DNA of 64,000 nt. Origin: Microbacterium radiodurans (GTDB taxonomy: Bacteria > Actinomycetota > Actinomycetes > Actinomycetales > Microbacteriaceae). Every line of letters starts with the position of its first letter. The stretch's first letter is position 1. The notes below the pieces were generated by a model. It was given only the letters and a program-made list of their open reading frames with translations, had not been told where the DNA came from and did not search any database. The translations under genes and the position numbers were made by a program. Of this stretch, positions 47,222 to 55,593 are shown piece by piece. The stretch spans positions 372,001 through 436,000 of the forward strand of contig NZ_VYRZ01000001.1 of assembly GCF_008710705.1 (NCBI RefSeq). The letters are read 5' to 3'.

Positions 47222-48574
47222 ATGACGACTCTTCTCGAGGACGAGGCGGTCCGCTTCGTGCGGGAGCTCATCCGCATCGACAGCGTCAACACCGGCGACC
47301 CCGAGACGATCGGCGACGGCGAGACGCGGGCGGCCCGCCTCGTGCAGGAATGGCTCGCCGAGGCCGGCATCGCAGGGGAGTTCATCGAGCCGGCACCGGG
47401 ACGCGGTTCGTTCGTCGCGCGCATCCCGGGCAGCGATCCGGCGGCGGGAGCGCTGCTGGTGCACGCGCACCTCGACGTCGTGCCGGCGGTCGCCGACGAC
47501 TGGACGCACCCCCCGTTCGGTGCCGAGATCCACGAGGGCTACCTCTACGGACGCGGCGCCGTCGACATGAAGGACTTCGCCGGGACGCTCGTCGCCGTCG
47601 CCCGCCATTACGCGCGCGAGTGGATGGTGCCGCGACGCGACCTCGTGCTCGCGTTCCTCGCCGACGAGGAGAGTGGCGGGCTCTGGGGCGCCGACTGGCT
47701 CGTGCGGCACCGTCCCGACCTGCTCGCCGGCGTCACCGAGGCGGTCAGCGAGGTCGGCGGGTTCGCGGTGCCCCTCGACGCGGAACCGGCGGCGGGCTCG
47801 TCGTCGGACGCGGATGCCGCGACCGCGCGCCGCGCCTATCTCGTCGCCACGACCGAGAAAGGCGCGGCCGGCGCGACCCTCGTCGCGCGCGGTCGCGCCG
47901 GGCACGGGTCGCGTCCCACGGGCGACACCGCGGTCGTCCGGCTCGCGCGGGCGGTGGCCGCGATCGGAGCGCATCGATTCCCCGTGGTCCGGACCCCGGC
48001 GCTGCAGGGATTCCTGGATGCGTTCGGCCGCGCGCGCGGGCTGTCCTTCACCGACGCGACACTCGAGGACGACCTCGCCACGCTCGGTTTCGTGTCGACG
48101 CTCATCGGAGCCTCCACCCGCAACACGGTGACGCCGACGGTGCTCCGCGGCGGGTCGAAGGTCAACGTCATCCCCGCTGAGGCGTCCGCGCTGCTCGACA
48201 TCCGACTGCTCCCGGGGCAGGACGCGGCGCTCCGCCGCGAGCTCGCCGACCTGGTGGGCGATGACGCCGAGGTCGTCGAGGGGCGGTGGTGGTCGGCCAC
48301 CGAGGCGCCCGCGGCGGCGCCTCTGCTCGACGTGCTGCAGCAGGCCATCGGCGCCGAGGACCCGGACGGCGTCGTCGTGCCCTATCTGCTTCCGGCCAGC
48401 ACCGACAACAAGCACTTCGCACGGCTCGGCATCGCCGGGTATGGATTCGTGCCGCTGCGTGTTGAGAAGGACTTCGACGTGTTCGCCCAGTTCCACGCGG
48501 CGGACGAGCGCGTGCCCGTCGACGCACTGCACTTCTGCGCACGCGTGACGGAGCGGATTCTGCGGACGGCCTGA
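47222..48574 (+). CDS. M20-family metallopeptidase / amidohydrolase
   Basis: A 450-residue zinc-dependent hydrolase related to ArgE/DapE/carboxypeptidase G2. The motifs are 'LLVHAHLDVVPA' with metal-binding His/Asp, 'GRGAVDMKDF' (shared metal ligand), LADEESGG with the catalytic Glu pair, and 'LPASTDNKHFARLGI' at the end. The lid domain contains 'GRAGHGSRPTGDTAVVRL'. TAGCGT (47208-47213) ends eight bases before the ATG, with no Shine-Dalgarno sequence. The substrate, a peptide or acyl amino acid, is not predictable. A GNAT gene follows 12 bases downstream. Confidence 0.92.
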   Translation: MTTLLEDEAVRFVRELIRIDSVNTGDPETIGDGETRAARLVQEWLAEAGIAGEFIEPAPGRGSFVARIPGSDPAAGALLVHAHLDVVPAVADDWTHPPFGAEIHEGYLYGRGAVDMKDFAGTLVAVARHYAREWMVPRRDLVLAFLADEESGGLWGADWLVRHRPDLLAGVTEAVSEVGGFAVPLDAEPAAGSSSDADAATARRAYLVATTEKGAAGATLVARGRAGHGSRPTGDTAVVRLARAVAAIGAHRFPVVRTPALQGFLDAFGRARGLSFTDATLEDDLATLGFVSTLIGASTRNTVTPTVLRGGSKVNVIPAEASALLDIRLLPGQDAALRRELADLVGDDAEVVEGRWWSATEAPAAAPLLDVLQQAIGAEDPDGVVVPYLLPASTDNKHFARLGIAGYGFVPLRVEKDFDVFAQFHAADERVPVDALHFCARVTERILRTA

Positions 48575-48586
48575 GAGGACCCTGCC

Positions 48587-49303
48587 ATGACCACCACGAT
48601 TCCCCCCGTGCACGACCGCGAGGTCGACGAGGACGTGCGCGACAATGCCGCGTGGCACTCACTCGCCGGTGCCCATGCGCACCTCGCGATCGGGGACGAC
48701 CTCGTGCGACGGTACCCGGACGACGTCGCCGGCTTCGTCGGCGTCCGCACCTGGGACGACCCGGCGGTGTGGGACTCGCTGACGGCCGTGGTCGGCTCCG
48801 GCAACGAGTTCAGCATCAGCGCGGCCGACCCGGAGCTCCCCGCGGGGTGGACGGAGACCTTCCGCGGCGCCGGCGTGCAGCTGGTCGAGACCGACCGGCT
48901 GCACCCGCGTCCCGACGAGGAGGCCGTGCTGCTCGGCGCCGACGACGTGCCCGACATGCTCGCGCTCGTCGAGCGCAACCGGCCCGGCCCGTTCCGGCCG
49001 CGCACCCACCTGCTCGGGCGGTACATCGGCATCCGTCGGGACGGTCGCCTCATCGCCATGGCGGGCGAGCGACTGCAGCCGGGGGAGTGGACGGAGATCA
49101 GCGCCGTGGCGACGGACGTCGACTTCCGCCGTCAGGGGCTCGCCTCGCGCCTGGTGCTGGACGTCGCGTTCCACATCCAGCAGCGCGGCGGTCGGGCGCT
49201 CATGCACGCCGCGGCGAGCAACGTCAACGCGATCGCGGGGTACGAGAAGCTCGGCTTCGAGCTGCGGCGCCGGACGAGCTTCGTCGGCGTGCGCGTCCCG
49301 TAG
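48587..49303 (+). CDS. GNAT acetyltransferase (FR47-like)
   Basis: A 238-residue acetyltransferase. The N-terminal half is non-catalytic (GFVGVRTWDDPAVW), and the C-terminal GNAT fold has 'EISAVATDVDFRRQGLASRLVLDVA', typical acetyl-CoA binding, and 'NVNAIAGYEKLGFELRRR'. It follows the M20 gene by 12 bases with GAGAGGA before the ATG, so they share an operon. The pairing with a peptidase suggests acyl-amino-acid metabolism, but this is speculation. Confidence 0.88.
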   Translation: MTTTIPPVHDREVDEDVRDNAAWHSLAGAHAHLAIGDDLVRRYPDDVAGFVGVRTWDDPAVWDSLTAVVGSGNEFSISAADPELPAGWTETFRGAGVQLVETDRLHPRPDEEAVLLGADDVPDMLALVERNRPGPFRPRTHLLGRYIGIRRDGRLIAMAGERLQPGEWTEISAVATDVDFRRQGLASRLVLDVAFHIQQRGGRALMHAAASNVNAIAGYEKLGFELRRRTSFVGVRVP

Positions 49304-49333
49304 CGGCGCGTTCCGGAGCGGCGCGTTCCGGAG
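49304..49333. repeat. 15-bp direct repeat
   Basis: CGGCGCGTTCCGGAG occurs twice head to tail (49304-49318 and 49319-49333), immediately after the GNAT stop codon and running into the left arm of the hairpin at 49329. Confidence 0.85.
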
Positions 49334-49395
49334 GAGATCGGCCCGGGAGAGGGCAGGATGCCGCGGGTGGCCCTCCCGGGCGTCGATCTCCTCCG
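49329..49395. terminator. Long hairpin between the GNAT gene and the ABC operon
   Basis: CGGAGGAGATCG (49329-49340) pairs perfectly with 49384-49395, and the adjoining GCCCGGGAG (49341-49349) with CTCCCGGGC (49373-49381); a two-base bulge separates the stems. It probably ends the M20-GNAT transcript. The remaining gap to 49550 holds the unseen promoter of the ABC operon. Confidence 0.7.
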
Positions 49396-49550
49396 CTGCG
49401 CGGGTGCCCGCGGGGGCGGCGTGCGCGGCCGGCGATGTTACGCCATGTTCCCGCGCATTGCGCCGTGTGTGCGGGCGGCGCGACGACGGCATCCGCGTCG
49501 CTCTACTGTCGGGCGATCCGCAGCATCCGCTCTGCCCGAGGAGGGCCCGC

Positions 49551-50651
49551 ATGACCGACACAGCTCCGCGCGTCGACGCCGCCGGCACGGCCGCGCCCAC
49601 GTCGGCGGCGTCCGCGACGTCATCGTCCGGTCGCGTCGACCTCGGCGACATCCCGGTCGTCCGCACGAAGCACTGGTTCCGCTGGACCATCGCCGCCATC
49701 GTCGTGTTCGTCGTCGCGCAGTTCCTCTGGTCGCTCGTCACGAACGAGAACTACGAGTGGGACTACTTCGCGCACTACTTCTTCTCCGAGCCGGTGCTGC
49801 AGGGGCTCTGGCTCACCCTCGTCTACACGGCGGTCTCGGCGACCATCGGCTTCCTGCTCGGCACCGTGCTCGCCCTCGCGCGTCTCGCGAAGTCGCCGCT
49901 GCTGAACGCCGCCGCGTGGAGCTTCATCTGGTTCTTCCGCTCGGTCCCCCTCGTCGTGCAGCTCGTCGTCTGGTACAACCTCGGCTACCTGTATCCGACG
50001 CTCGGTCTCGGCACCCCGTTCACGACCGACTTCTGGATCGTCGAGTTCCCGACCGTGCAGCTCATCAGCGCGTTCGCGGCCGGTGTGCTCGGTCTCAGCC
50101 TCCACCAGGCGGCCTACTCGGCCGAGATCATCCGCGGCGGTCTGCTCTCGGTCGACCAAGGCCAGCTCGAGGCCGCCGCGGCCCTCGGCATCCCGCCGCG
50201 CCGGCGCCTGTCGCGCATCGTGCTGCCGCAGGCGATGCGCTCGATCATCCCGAACGCCACGAACGAGGTCATCGGTCTCGTCAAGGGGACGTCGGTGCTC
50301 TTCGTCATCGCGATCCCCGAGCTCTTCTACGCGGTGCAGGTCATCTACAACCGCAACAGCCGCGTGATCCCGCTGCTTCTCGTCGCCGTCGTCTGGTACA
50401 CGATCATCACGACGATCCTGAGCATCCTGCAGTACTACATCGAGCGTCACTACGCCCGCGGCGCCGTGCGCGTGCTGCCGCCGACGCCGGTGCAGAAGGC
50501 GCGTCACTGGATCGGCCTGCAGTGGGCGCGTCTGGGCGACGACGACCAAACTCCCGCTCCGCTGCCCGGCGCCGAAGCGCCACCGGTCGACCGCGCGACG
50601 CGCCATGCCGCACCCGGCGACGGCCGCCTCACGTCCGGAGGAGAGTCATGA
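49551..50651 (+). CDS. Polar amino-acid-type ABC transporter permease
   Basis: A 366-residue HisMQ/GlnP-type permease. A Thr/Ala-rich cytoplasmic start of about 40 residues precedes five to six helices. The EAA-like coupling loop reads 'EAAAALGIPPRRRLSRIVLPQAMRSIIP'. A long hydrophilic tail (last 50 residues) is unusual. GAGGAGG lies before the ATG. It overlaps the ATPase gene by 4 bases, forming a permease-ATPase-binding protein operon with one permease gene, so the permease presumably homodimerises. Confidence 0.93.
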   Translation: MTDTAPRVDAAGTAAPTSAASATSSSGRVDLGDIPVVRTKHWFRWTIAAIVVFVVAQFLWSLVTNENYEWDYFAHYFFSEPVLQGLWLTLVYTAVSATIGFLLGTVLALARLAKSPLLNAAAWSFIWFFRSVPLVVQLVVWYNLGYLYPTLGLGTPFTTDFWIVEFPTVQLISAFAAGVLGLSLHQAAYSAEIIRGGLLSVDQGQLEAAAALGIPPRRRLSRIVLPQAMRSIIPNATNEVIGLVKGTSVLFVIAIPELFYAVQVIYNRNSRVIPLLLVAVVWYTIITTILSILQYYIERHYARGAVRVLPPTPVQKARHWIGLQWARLGDDDQTPAPLPGAEAPPVDRATRHAAPGDGRLTSGGES

Positions 50652-51436
50652 CGACGACAGCGGATGCCGCGACCCGCGGCCTCGTCGAGATCCACAACGT
50701 CCACAAGAGCTACGGCGGCGTCGAGGTCCTGAAGGGCATCGACCTGACCGTGCAGCCCGGCGAGGTCGTCGCGGTGCTCGGGGCGAGCGGGTCGGGCAAG
50801 TCGACCCTGCTGCGCACGATCAACCACCTCGAGACCGTCGACCGGGGCTCGGTCACGGTCGACGGCGAGCTGATCGGCTACGAGCAGCGGAACGGCAAGC
50901 TCTACGAGCTGCGGGAGAAGGCGGTGCTCGAGCGCCGCACGCAGATCGGCATCGTCTTCCAGAACTTCAACCTGTTCCCGCACCTCACCGCCCTCGAGAA
51001 CGTCACGGAGGCGCCCATCGCGCTCGGCCGGCTTTCGAAGGACGACGCGCGCGAGCTCGTCCTCGGCCTGCTCGACCGCGTGGGCCTCGCCGACAAGGCC
51101 GGGCACTATCCGCGCCAGCTCTCGGGCGGGCAGCAGCAGCGGGTCGCGATCGCCCGCGCCCTCGCGCTCAAGCCGAAGGTCATCCTCTTCGACGAGCCGA
51201 CGAGCGCCCTCGACCCGGAACTCGTCGGCGAGGTGCTCGACGTCATCCGCGATCTGGCGCAGCTCGGGACCACGCTCATCATCGTCACGCACGAGATCGG
51301 CTTCGCCCGAGAGGTCGCCGACCGCGTCGTGTTCGTCGATGCCGGCCGGATCATCGAGCAGGGTCCCCCGAGCGAGGTGCTCGTGGCCCCGCGGCATCCG
51401 CGCGTCCAGGAGTTCCTCGCGAAGGTCCTCGCCTGA
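50648..51436 (+). CDS. Amino-acid-type ABC transporter ATP-binding protein
   Basis: A 262-residue GlnQ/HisP-like ATPase. Walker A is GASGSGKST, the Q-loop is in GIVFQNFNLFPHLT, the signature is LSGGQQQRVAIARAL, Walker B is VILFDEPTSALD, and the switch histidine is in IIVTHEIGF. It energises import by the neighbouring permease. It starts by ATGA overlap. Confidence 0.95.
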   Translation: MTTTADAATRGLVEIHNVHKSYGGVEVLKGIDLTVQPGEVVAVLGASGSGKSTLLRTINHLETVDRGSVTVDGELIGYEQRNGKLYELREKAVLERRTQIGIVFQNFNLFPHLTALENVTEAPIALGRLSKDDARELVLGLLDRVGLADKAGHYPRQLSGGQQQRVAIARALALKPKVILFDEPTSALDPELVGEVLDVIRDLAQLGTTLIIVTHEIGFAREVADRVVFVDAGRIIEQGPPSEVLVAPRHPRVQEFLAKVLA

Positions 51437-51496
51437 CCCGCCTTCCCCCTCTCCACCCGAGATCACCGACCCGCCACCGAGACAAGGAACCACAGC

Positions 51497-52492
51497 ATGG
51501 CCATCAGCAAGAAGCAGGGGATCGCGGTCGGCGTCGGCGTCGTCGCGGTCGCCGCGATCGTGGGCGGCGTCATCGCCGCCGTGAACCTCAACCGGCCGGC
51601 GGAGGCCGAGGCGGCGTCGGCACCCGCGCCGACCACCGCCAACGTCGCGACCGACGACATCCACTGGGTGCACCTCGACGAGCCCGTCGCCGATGCGGTC
51701 GCCGCGCTCGAGGCGAGCGGGTTCACCCCGGTCGAGGAGGGCAAGCTCACCGTCGCCCACTCCGCCTACCTGCCGCCGCTCGGCTACATCCCCGAGGGCG
51801 AGACCGAGGCAGCCGGCACGGAGCCGAACATCGGCTCCCTCGTGGCCGAGGCGCTCGGCCTCGAGTACAACCCGGTCGTCGTCGCCTGGGCGGACTGGCC
51901 GCTCGGCATCCAGTCGGGCAAGTACGACCTCATCACCTCGAACGTCACCGTCACCGAGGAGCGCAAGGAGCTCTACGACTTCGCGAGCTACCGCGAGGAC
52001 CTGCTGGGCTTCTACGTCCAGTCGGACAGCGAGATCGAGAAGATCGAGCAGGCCGCCGATATCTCGGGCCTGAAGATCGTCGTCGGGTCGGGAACCAACC
52101 AGGAGCAGGTGCTGCTGGCCTGGAACGCGGAGCTCGAGGCCGCCGGCGAGGCGCCCGCCGAGCTGCAGTACTACGACGACAACGCCGCCGCGGTGCTCGC
52201 GCTGCAGTCCGGTCGCGTCGACGCCACCTTCGGACCGAACGCCACGTCGGCGTGGTCTGCACGCGAGACCGGCGACACCAAGCTCGTCGGCGTCGTCCCG
52301 GGCGGCTGGCCGCTCACGGCGAACATCGCCGCGGCGACGGCGAAGGGCAACGGCCTGATCGAGCCCGTGAGCATCGCGCTGAACGCGATCATCGAGGGCG
52401 GTCAGTACGACGAGGTGCTCGAGACGTGGGGCCTCGAGTCGGAGCGCATCGAGGCGAGCGAGATCAACCCGCCCGGACTTCCGAAGTCCTGA
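51497..52492 (+). CDS. ABC transporter substrate-binding protein, non-lipoprotein
   Basis: A 331-residue solute-binding protein of the SBP_bac_3 fold. Segments are 'LTVAHSAYLPPLGYIPEG', 'GSLVAEALGLEYNPVVVAWADWPLGIQSGKYDLITSNVTVTEERKELYDFA' (cited as positions, the classical 'D(V)(I)…' block) and 'LALQSGRVDATFGPN'. A hydrophobic helix at about 9-29 is followed by an Ala/Glu-rich stretch, with no cysteine lipobox, so the protein is either a helix-anchored or a released form. It lies 60 bases after the ATPase gene. The ligand is unknown. Confidence 0.9.
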   Translation: MAISKKQGIAVGVGVVAVAAIVGGVIAAVNLNRPAEAEAASAPAPTTANVATDDIHWVHLDEPVADAVAALEASGFTPVEEGKLTVAHSAYLPPLGYIPEGETEAAGTEPNIGSLVAEALGLEYNPVVVAWADWPLGIQSGKYDLITSNVTVTEERKELYDFASYREDLLGFYVQSDSEIEKIEQAADISGLKIVVGSGTNQEQVLLAWNAELEAAGEAPAELQYYDDNAAAVLALQSGRVDATFGPNATSAWSARETGDTKLVGVVPGGWPLTANIAAATAKGNGLIEPVSIALNAIIEGGQYDEVLETWGLESERIEASEINPPGLPKS

Positions 52493-52506
52493 CCCCCCGT
52501 TCTCGA

Positions 52507-52546
52507 ACCCGGTCCGGGCCCGCCTCGCGGTGGGTCCGGACCGGGT
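52507..52546. terminator. Hairpin after the ABC operon
   Basis: ACCCGGTCCGG (52507-52517) pairs perfectly with CCGGACCGGGT (52536-52546), with further GCC/GGT pairing at the loop side. It lies 15 bases past the binding-protein stop. Confidence 0.75.
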
Positions 52547-52570
52547 CGTCAGAGAGGTAGCGTCGCTGGC

Positions 52571-53668
52571 GTGACAACGACAACCGGCACGGTCGCGACG
52601 ACCGTCACCATCCGCCTCGTCCGCACCGAGGAGTACGAGCAGGCCGGCGAGGTGACCGCGGCCGCCTACAGCCACAGCTACGGCGAGCTGTCTGCGCAGT
52701 ACCTCGCCTCGCTGCGCGACGTCGCGGGTCGCGTGCGCACGGGCGACGTGTGGGTCGCGGTCGACGGGGGCTCCGACGGTGCCGACGCCGCGATCCTCGG
52801 CACGGTGTGGGTCGCCCGCCCGAATCGGCCGCTGGCCGAGGTCGCCCGCCCGGGCGAGACCGACTTCCGCCAGCTCGCGGTCGCACCCGAGGCCCGGGGA
52901 CGCGGGATCGGCGAGGCGCTGACCCGTCACGTCATCGACCTCGCCCGCGCGCGCGGGTCTCACCGCGTCGTCATGAACAGCGGCCCGGAGATGACCGGAG
53001 CGCATGCCCTGTACGCCAAGCTCGGCTTCGAGCGGCTGCTCGATCGCGAGGGCGACTGGGAGGTCGAGCCGGGGCGCATCATCCGGCTCCTCTCCTTCGG
53101 CTACGACCTCGCTCCCGAGCCGGGTCGTCCGACCGAGACGCCCGGCGTCGCGCCGACCTGGGTCGTCGAGGCGGTCGCCTACGACGACCCGCGCGCGGTG
53201 GCGCTGCGCGACGAGATGGACGACGAAGTCGGCCCGCGCTACGCGGACCGGTTCGCGGCGGGCGATGCCGCCGAGGCGGACGCGGCGAACCGCGCGTTCG
53301 CGGTCGACCCGGCGACGATCGTCGCGACGGTGCTCGTGTCGGATGCGGCGGGGTCGCCCGTCGCGCACGGCGCCCTCCGCGATCTGGCGCACGACGGCAT
53401 CCGCGACCTGGAGATCAAGCGCGTCTTCGTCCAGCCGCGCGCACGGGGCGCGGGCGCCAGTCGCGTGCTCCTCGCCGAGCTCGACCGCATCGCCCGCGGG
53501 CGGGGTGCCGCCCGGCTCATCCTGCAGACGGGCGACCGCCAGCAGGACGCCGTCGCGCTCTACGAGAAGCTCGGCTACACCCCGATCGGCATCTACGAGC
53601 CGTACACCGCGTTCGCCTTCTCGCAGTGCTTCGAGAAGCCCCTGCCGGACGTCGATCCGACTCGCTGA
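52571..53668 (+). CDS. Tandem GNAT acetyltransferase
   Basis: A 365-residue protein with two GNAT folds. The first (about 13-180) has 'FRQLAVAPEARGRGIGEALTRHVI' and 'HALYAKLGFERL'. The second (about 200-360) has 'EIKRVFVQPRARGAGASRVLLAELDRIARGRG' and 'VALYEKLGYTPIGIYEPY'. Both keep acetyl-CoA loops. TAGCGT (52558-52563) ends seven bases before the GTG, so it is leaderless. The two-domain layout recalls mycothiol synthase, but the sequence is not close enough to say so. Confidence 0.87.
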   Translation: MTTTTGTVATTVTIRLVRTEEYEQAGEVTAAAYSHSYGELSAQYLASLRDVAGRVRTGDVWVAVDGGSDGADAAILGTVWVARPNRPLAEVARPGETDFRQLAVAPEARGRGIGEALTRHVIDLARARGSHRVVMNSGPEMTGAHALYAKLGFERLLDREGDWEVEPGRIIRLLSFGYDLAPEPGRPTETPGVAPTWVVEAVAYDDPRAVALRDEMDDEVGPRYADRFAAGDAAEADAANRAFAVDPATIVATVLVSDAAGSPVAHGALRDLAHDGIRDLEIKRVFVQPRARGAGASRVLLAELDRIARGRGAARLILQTGDRQQDAVALYEKLGYTPIGIYEPYTAFAFSQCFEKPLPDVDPTR

Positions 53669-53722
53669 GTCCCCGACCCATCCGTTCCGCCCCCCGTACC
53701 GAACAACCTCTGCCGGGACGCA

Positions 53723-53800
53723 GCTCGCGAATCGATCAATCACGTTCGAGTCAATCGGTTTCGCCGGATGGACTCGAGCAGATGTGATTGATTCGCGAGC
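53723..53800. repeat. Large inverted repeat before the molybdoenzyme gene
   Basis: GCTCGCGAATC (53723-53733) pairs with GATTCGCGAGC (53790-53800), continued by TCAATCAC (53736-53743) against GTGATTGA (53784-53791, partly shared) and by CGAGTC/GACTCG near the loop. It may terminate the GNAT transcript or be a binding site for the following gene, whose start is 32 bases away. Confidence 0.6.
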
Positions 53801-53831
53801 CGGCTGGCCCGCCGATCGAAGGGCGACTGGG

Positions 53832-55496
53832 ATGGCAAAATCGACCACATCCGCGAAGCGCGGACTCTGGTGGCTGTGGAGCGCCATCGCCGGCATCGTG
53901 AGCGCGGCGGCGTTCCTCGCGATCGCCGAGCTCGCCGCGTTGCTCTTCGCGAAGGAGAGCAGCCCGATCCTCGCGGTCGGCGCCTTCGTCATCGACATCG
54001 TGCCGCAGCCGCTGAAGGAGTTCGCGATCGCGACCTTCGGGTCGGCCGACAAGGTCGTCCTGCTCGGCAGCCTTGGGCTCGCCGTCGTGATCGCCGCGGC
54101 GATCGCCGGCATCCTGCAGTACTACGTCCGACCCTTCGGCCTCGTGGTCATCGCCCTCGCCGGGGTGCTGTCTACCGCCGCCATCGTGACCCGTACGGGC
54201 GCCTCGGCCCTCGCCTGGCTGCCGCCCGTCCTCGGCACCCTCGTCGGCTGCGCCGTGCTCGTGCTGCTCATCAGCCGCTTGCGACGGTGGGCCCTCGGCC
54301 GCGAGGCCGGCGGTGTCGTCGCGGCATCGCGGTCCGAGCTCGTCACGCACCCGCAGACGGATGCCGCCGCGCCCGCACCGGCGGATCCGGCTCGACGCGA
54401 CGGGGTCGCCCGCCGCGAGAGCGGGTTCGGTCGGCGCTCCTTCCTGACGGCGACGCTCGTCACCGCGGCGGCCGCGGCCGTCGTCGGGGTGGGATCGCGC
54501 CTGCTGAACGCGACCGCGGCCTCCGTCGACGCCCTGCGGCAGGAGCTCCGGCTGCCCGAGCCGCGGTCGACCGTGACGGTGCCGAACGGCGCCGAGCTCG
54601 ACGTCGAGGGCATCTCGCCGCTGATCACGCCGAACGCCGACTTCTACCGTGTCGACACGGCTCTGACCGTGCCGACCGTCGATCCGTCGACGTGGCGCCT
54701 CGTGATCGACGGCATGGTCGATCAGCGGGTGGAGCTGAGCTTCGACGACCTCGTCGGCATGGGTCTCGACGAGTACGCCGTCACCCTGACCTGCGTCTCG
54801 AACGAGGTCGGCGGCGGCCTCGTCGGCAACGCGATCTGGCAGGGCGTTCCGATCCGCGACATCCTGAGCATGGCCGGGCCGCAGTCGGGAGCCGACATGG
54901 TGCTCTCCACCAGTGTCGACGGGTACACGGCCTCCACCCCGCTCGAGGCGCTCACCGACGACTCGATCGACGCGATCTTCGCGGTCGCCATGAACGGAGA
55001 GCCGCTGCCGCTCGAGCACGGCTTCCCGGTGCGGATGGTCGTTCCCGGGCTCTACGGCTACGTGTCGGCGACGAAGTGGGTCACGGAGCTCAAGGTCACG
55101 ACGTTCGCCGAGGACGAGGCGTACTGGACCCCCCGCGGCTACGCCGCTCAGGCCCCGATCAAGTTCTCGTCGCGCATCGACACTCCCCGCGCCGGCACCC
55201 CGGTCGCCGCCGGGACCGTGGCCGTCGCCGGCATGGCGTGGGCGCAGACCGTGGGCATCGAGCGCGTCGAGGTGCGCATCGACGACGGCGACTGGCAGTC
55301 TGCGACGCTGTCGACCCCCATCAACGCCGACACGTGGGTGCAGTGGGTGCTCGAGTGGCAGGCCGAGGCCGGCACGCACTACGTCGAGGTGCGCGCGGTC
55401 AACGCGAACGGCGACACCCAGGTCGAGGAGCGCGCCGCGATCGCCCCCGACGGGTCGAGCGGCTGGCAGCGCGTGCTCGTCACCGTCACGGCTTGA
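53832..55496 (+). CDS. Membrane-anchored sulfite-oxidase-like molybdoenzyme
   Basis: A 554-residue protein. Four predicted helices (11-40, 74-97, 102-120, 127-149) and a charged cytoplasmic linker precede a fifth helix at 204-222 that begins with the twin-arginine motif GRRSFLT (200-206). The exported part is an oxidoreductase molybdopterin-binding domain (about 265-440) with the molybdenum-ligand Cys321 in TLTCVSNEVGG, then a SuoX-type dimerisation domain. It would oxidise an external substrate, perhaps sulfite; no heme domain or partner cytochrome is adjacent. The upstream open frame to 53004 overlaps GNAT and is rejected. Confidence 0.88.
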   Translation: MAKSTTSAKRGLWWLWSAIAGIVSAAAFLAIAELAALLFAKESSPILAVGAFVIDIVPQPLKEFAIATFGSADKVVLLGSLGLAVVIAAAIAGILQYYVRPFGLVVIALAGVLSTAAIVTRTGASALAWLPPVLGTLVGCAVLVLLISRLRRWALGREAGGVVAASRSELVTHPQTDAAAPAPADPARRDGVARRESGFGRRSFLTATLVTAAAAAVVGVGSRLLNATAASVDALRQELRLPEPRSTVTVPNGAELDVEGISPLITPNADFYRVDTALTVPTVDPSTWRLVIDGMVDQRVELSFDDLVGMGLDEYAVTLTCVSNEVGGGLVGNAIWQGVPIRDILSMAGPQSGADMVLSTSVDGYTASTPLEALTDDSIDAIFAVAMNGEPLPLEHGFPVRMVVPGLYGYVSATKWVTELKVTTFAEDEAYWTPRGYAAQAPIKFSSRIDTPRAGTPVAAGTVAVAGMAWAQTVGIERVEVRIDDGDWQSATLSTPINADTWVQWVLEWQAEAGTHYVEVRAVNANGDTQVEERAAIAPDGSSGWQRVLVTVTA

Positions 55497-55511
55497 CCCG
55501 CGGGCAGGATC

Positions 55512-55573
55512 GTCGACTCGCCACGAACCGCGGATGCGGCGTGCCCGGCACCCACGGTTCGTGGCGACTCGAC
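55512..55573. terminator. 19-bp inverted repeat between convergent genes
   Basis: Arms 55512-55530 (GTCGACTCGCCACGAACCG) and 55555-55573 pair with a single mismatch around a 24-base loop containing GTGCCCGGCAC. It lies between the ends of the molybdoenzyme gene and the minus-strand ABC ATPase gene, so it probably terminates both. It shares sequence with 60931-60988. Confidence 0.8.
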
Positions 55574-55593
55574 CGTCAGGCGATCACGCGCGC

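Noticed and set aside
49401..49550. Possible short gene between the GNAT and ABC permease genes
   Set aside because: Open frames here (for example 49404 and 49358) are upstream extensions of real genes, with no ribosome site and no conserved sequence. The strong GAGGAGG site belongs to ATG 49551.
52571..53668. Mycothiol synthase (mshD) for the tandem GNAT
   Set aside because: The two-GNAT layout fits, but the length is greater and no diagnostic MshD segment is recognised, so the specific name was not used.
50504..54112. Minus-strand open frame of 1202 codons
   Set aside because: It is antisense to the ABC operon, the tandem GNAT and the molybdoenzyme, which all carry recognisable domains. 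Its translation has no domain and a shadow-like composition.
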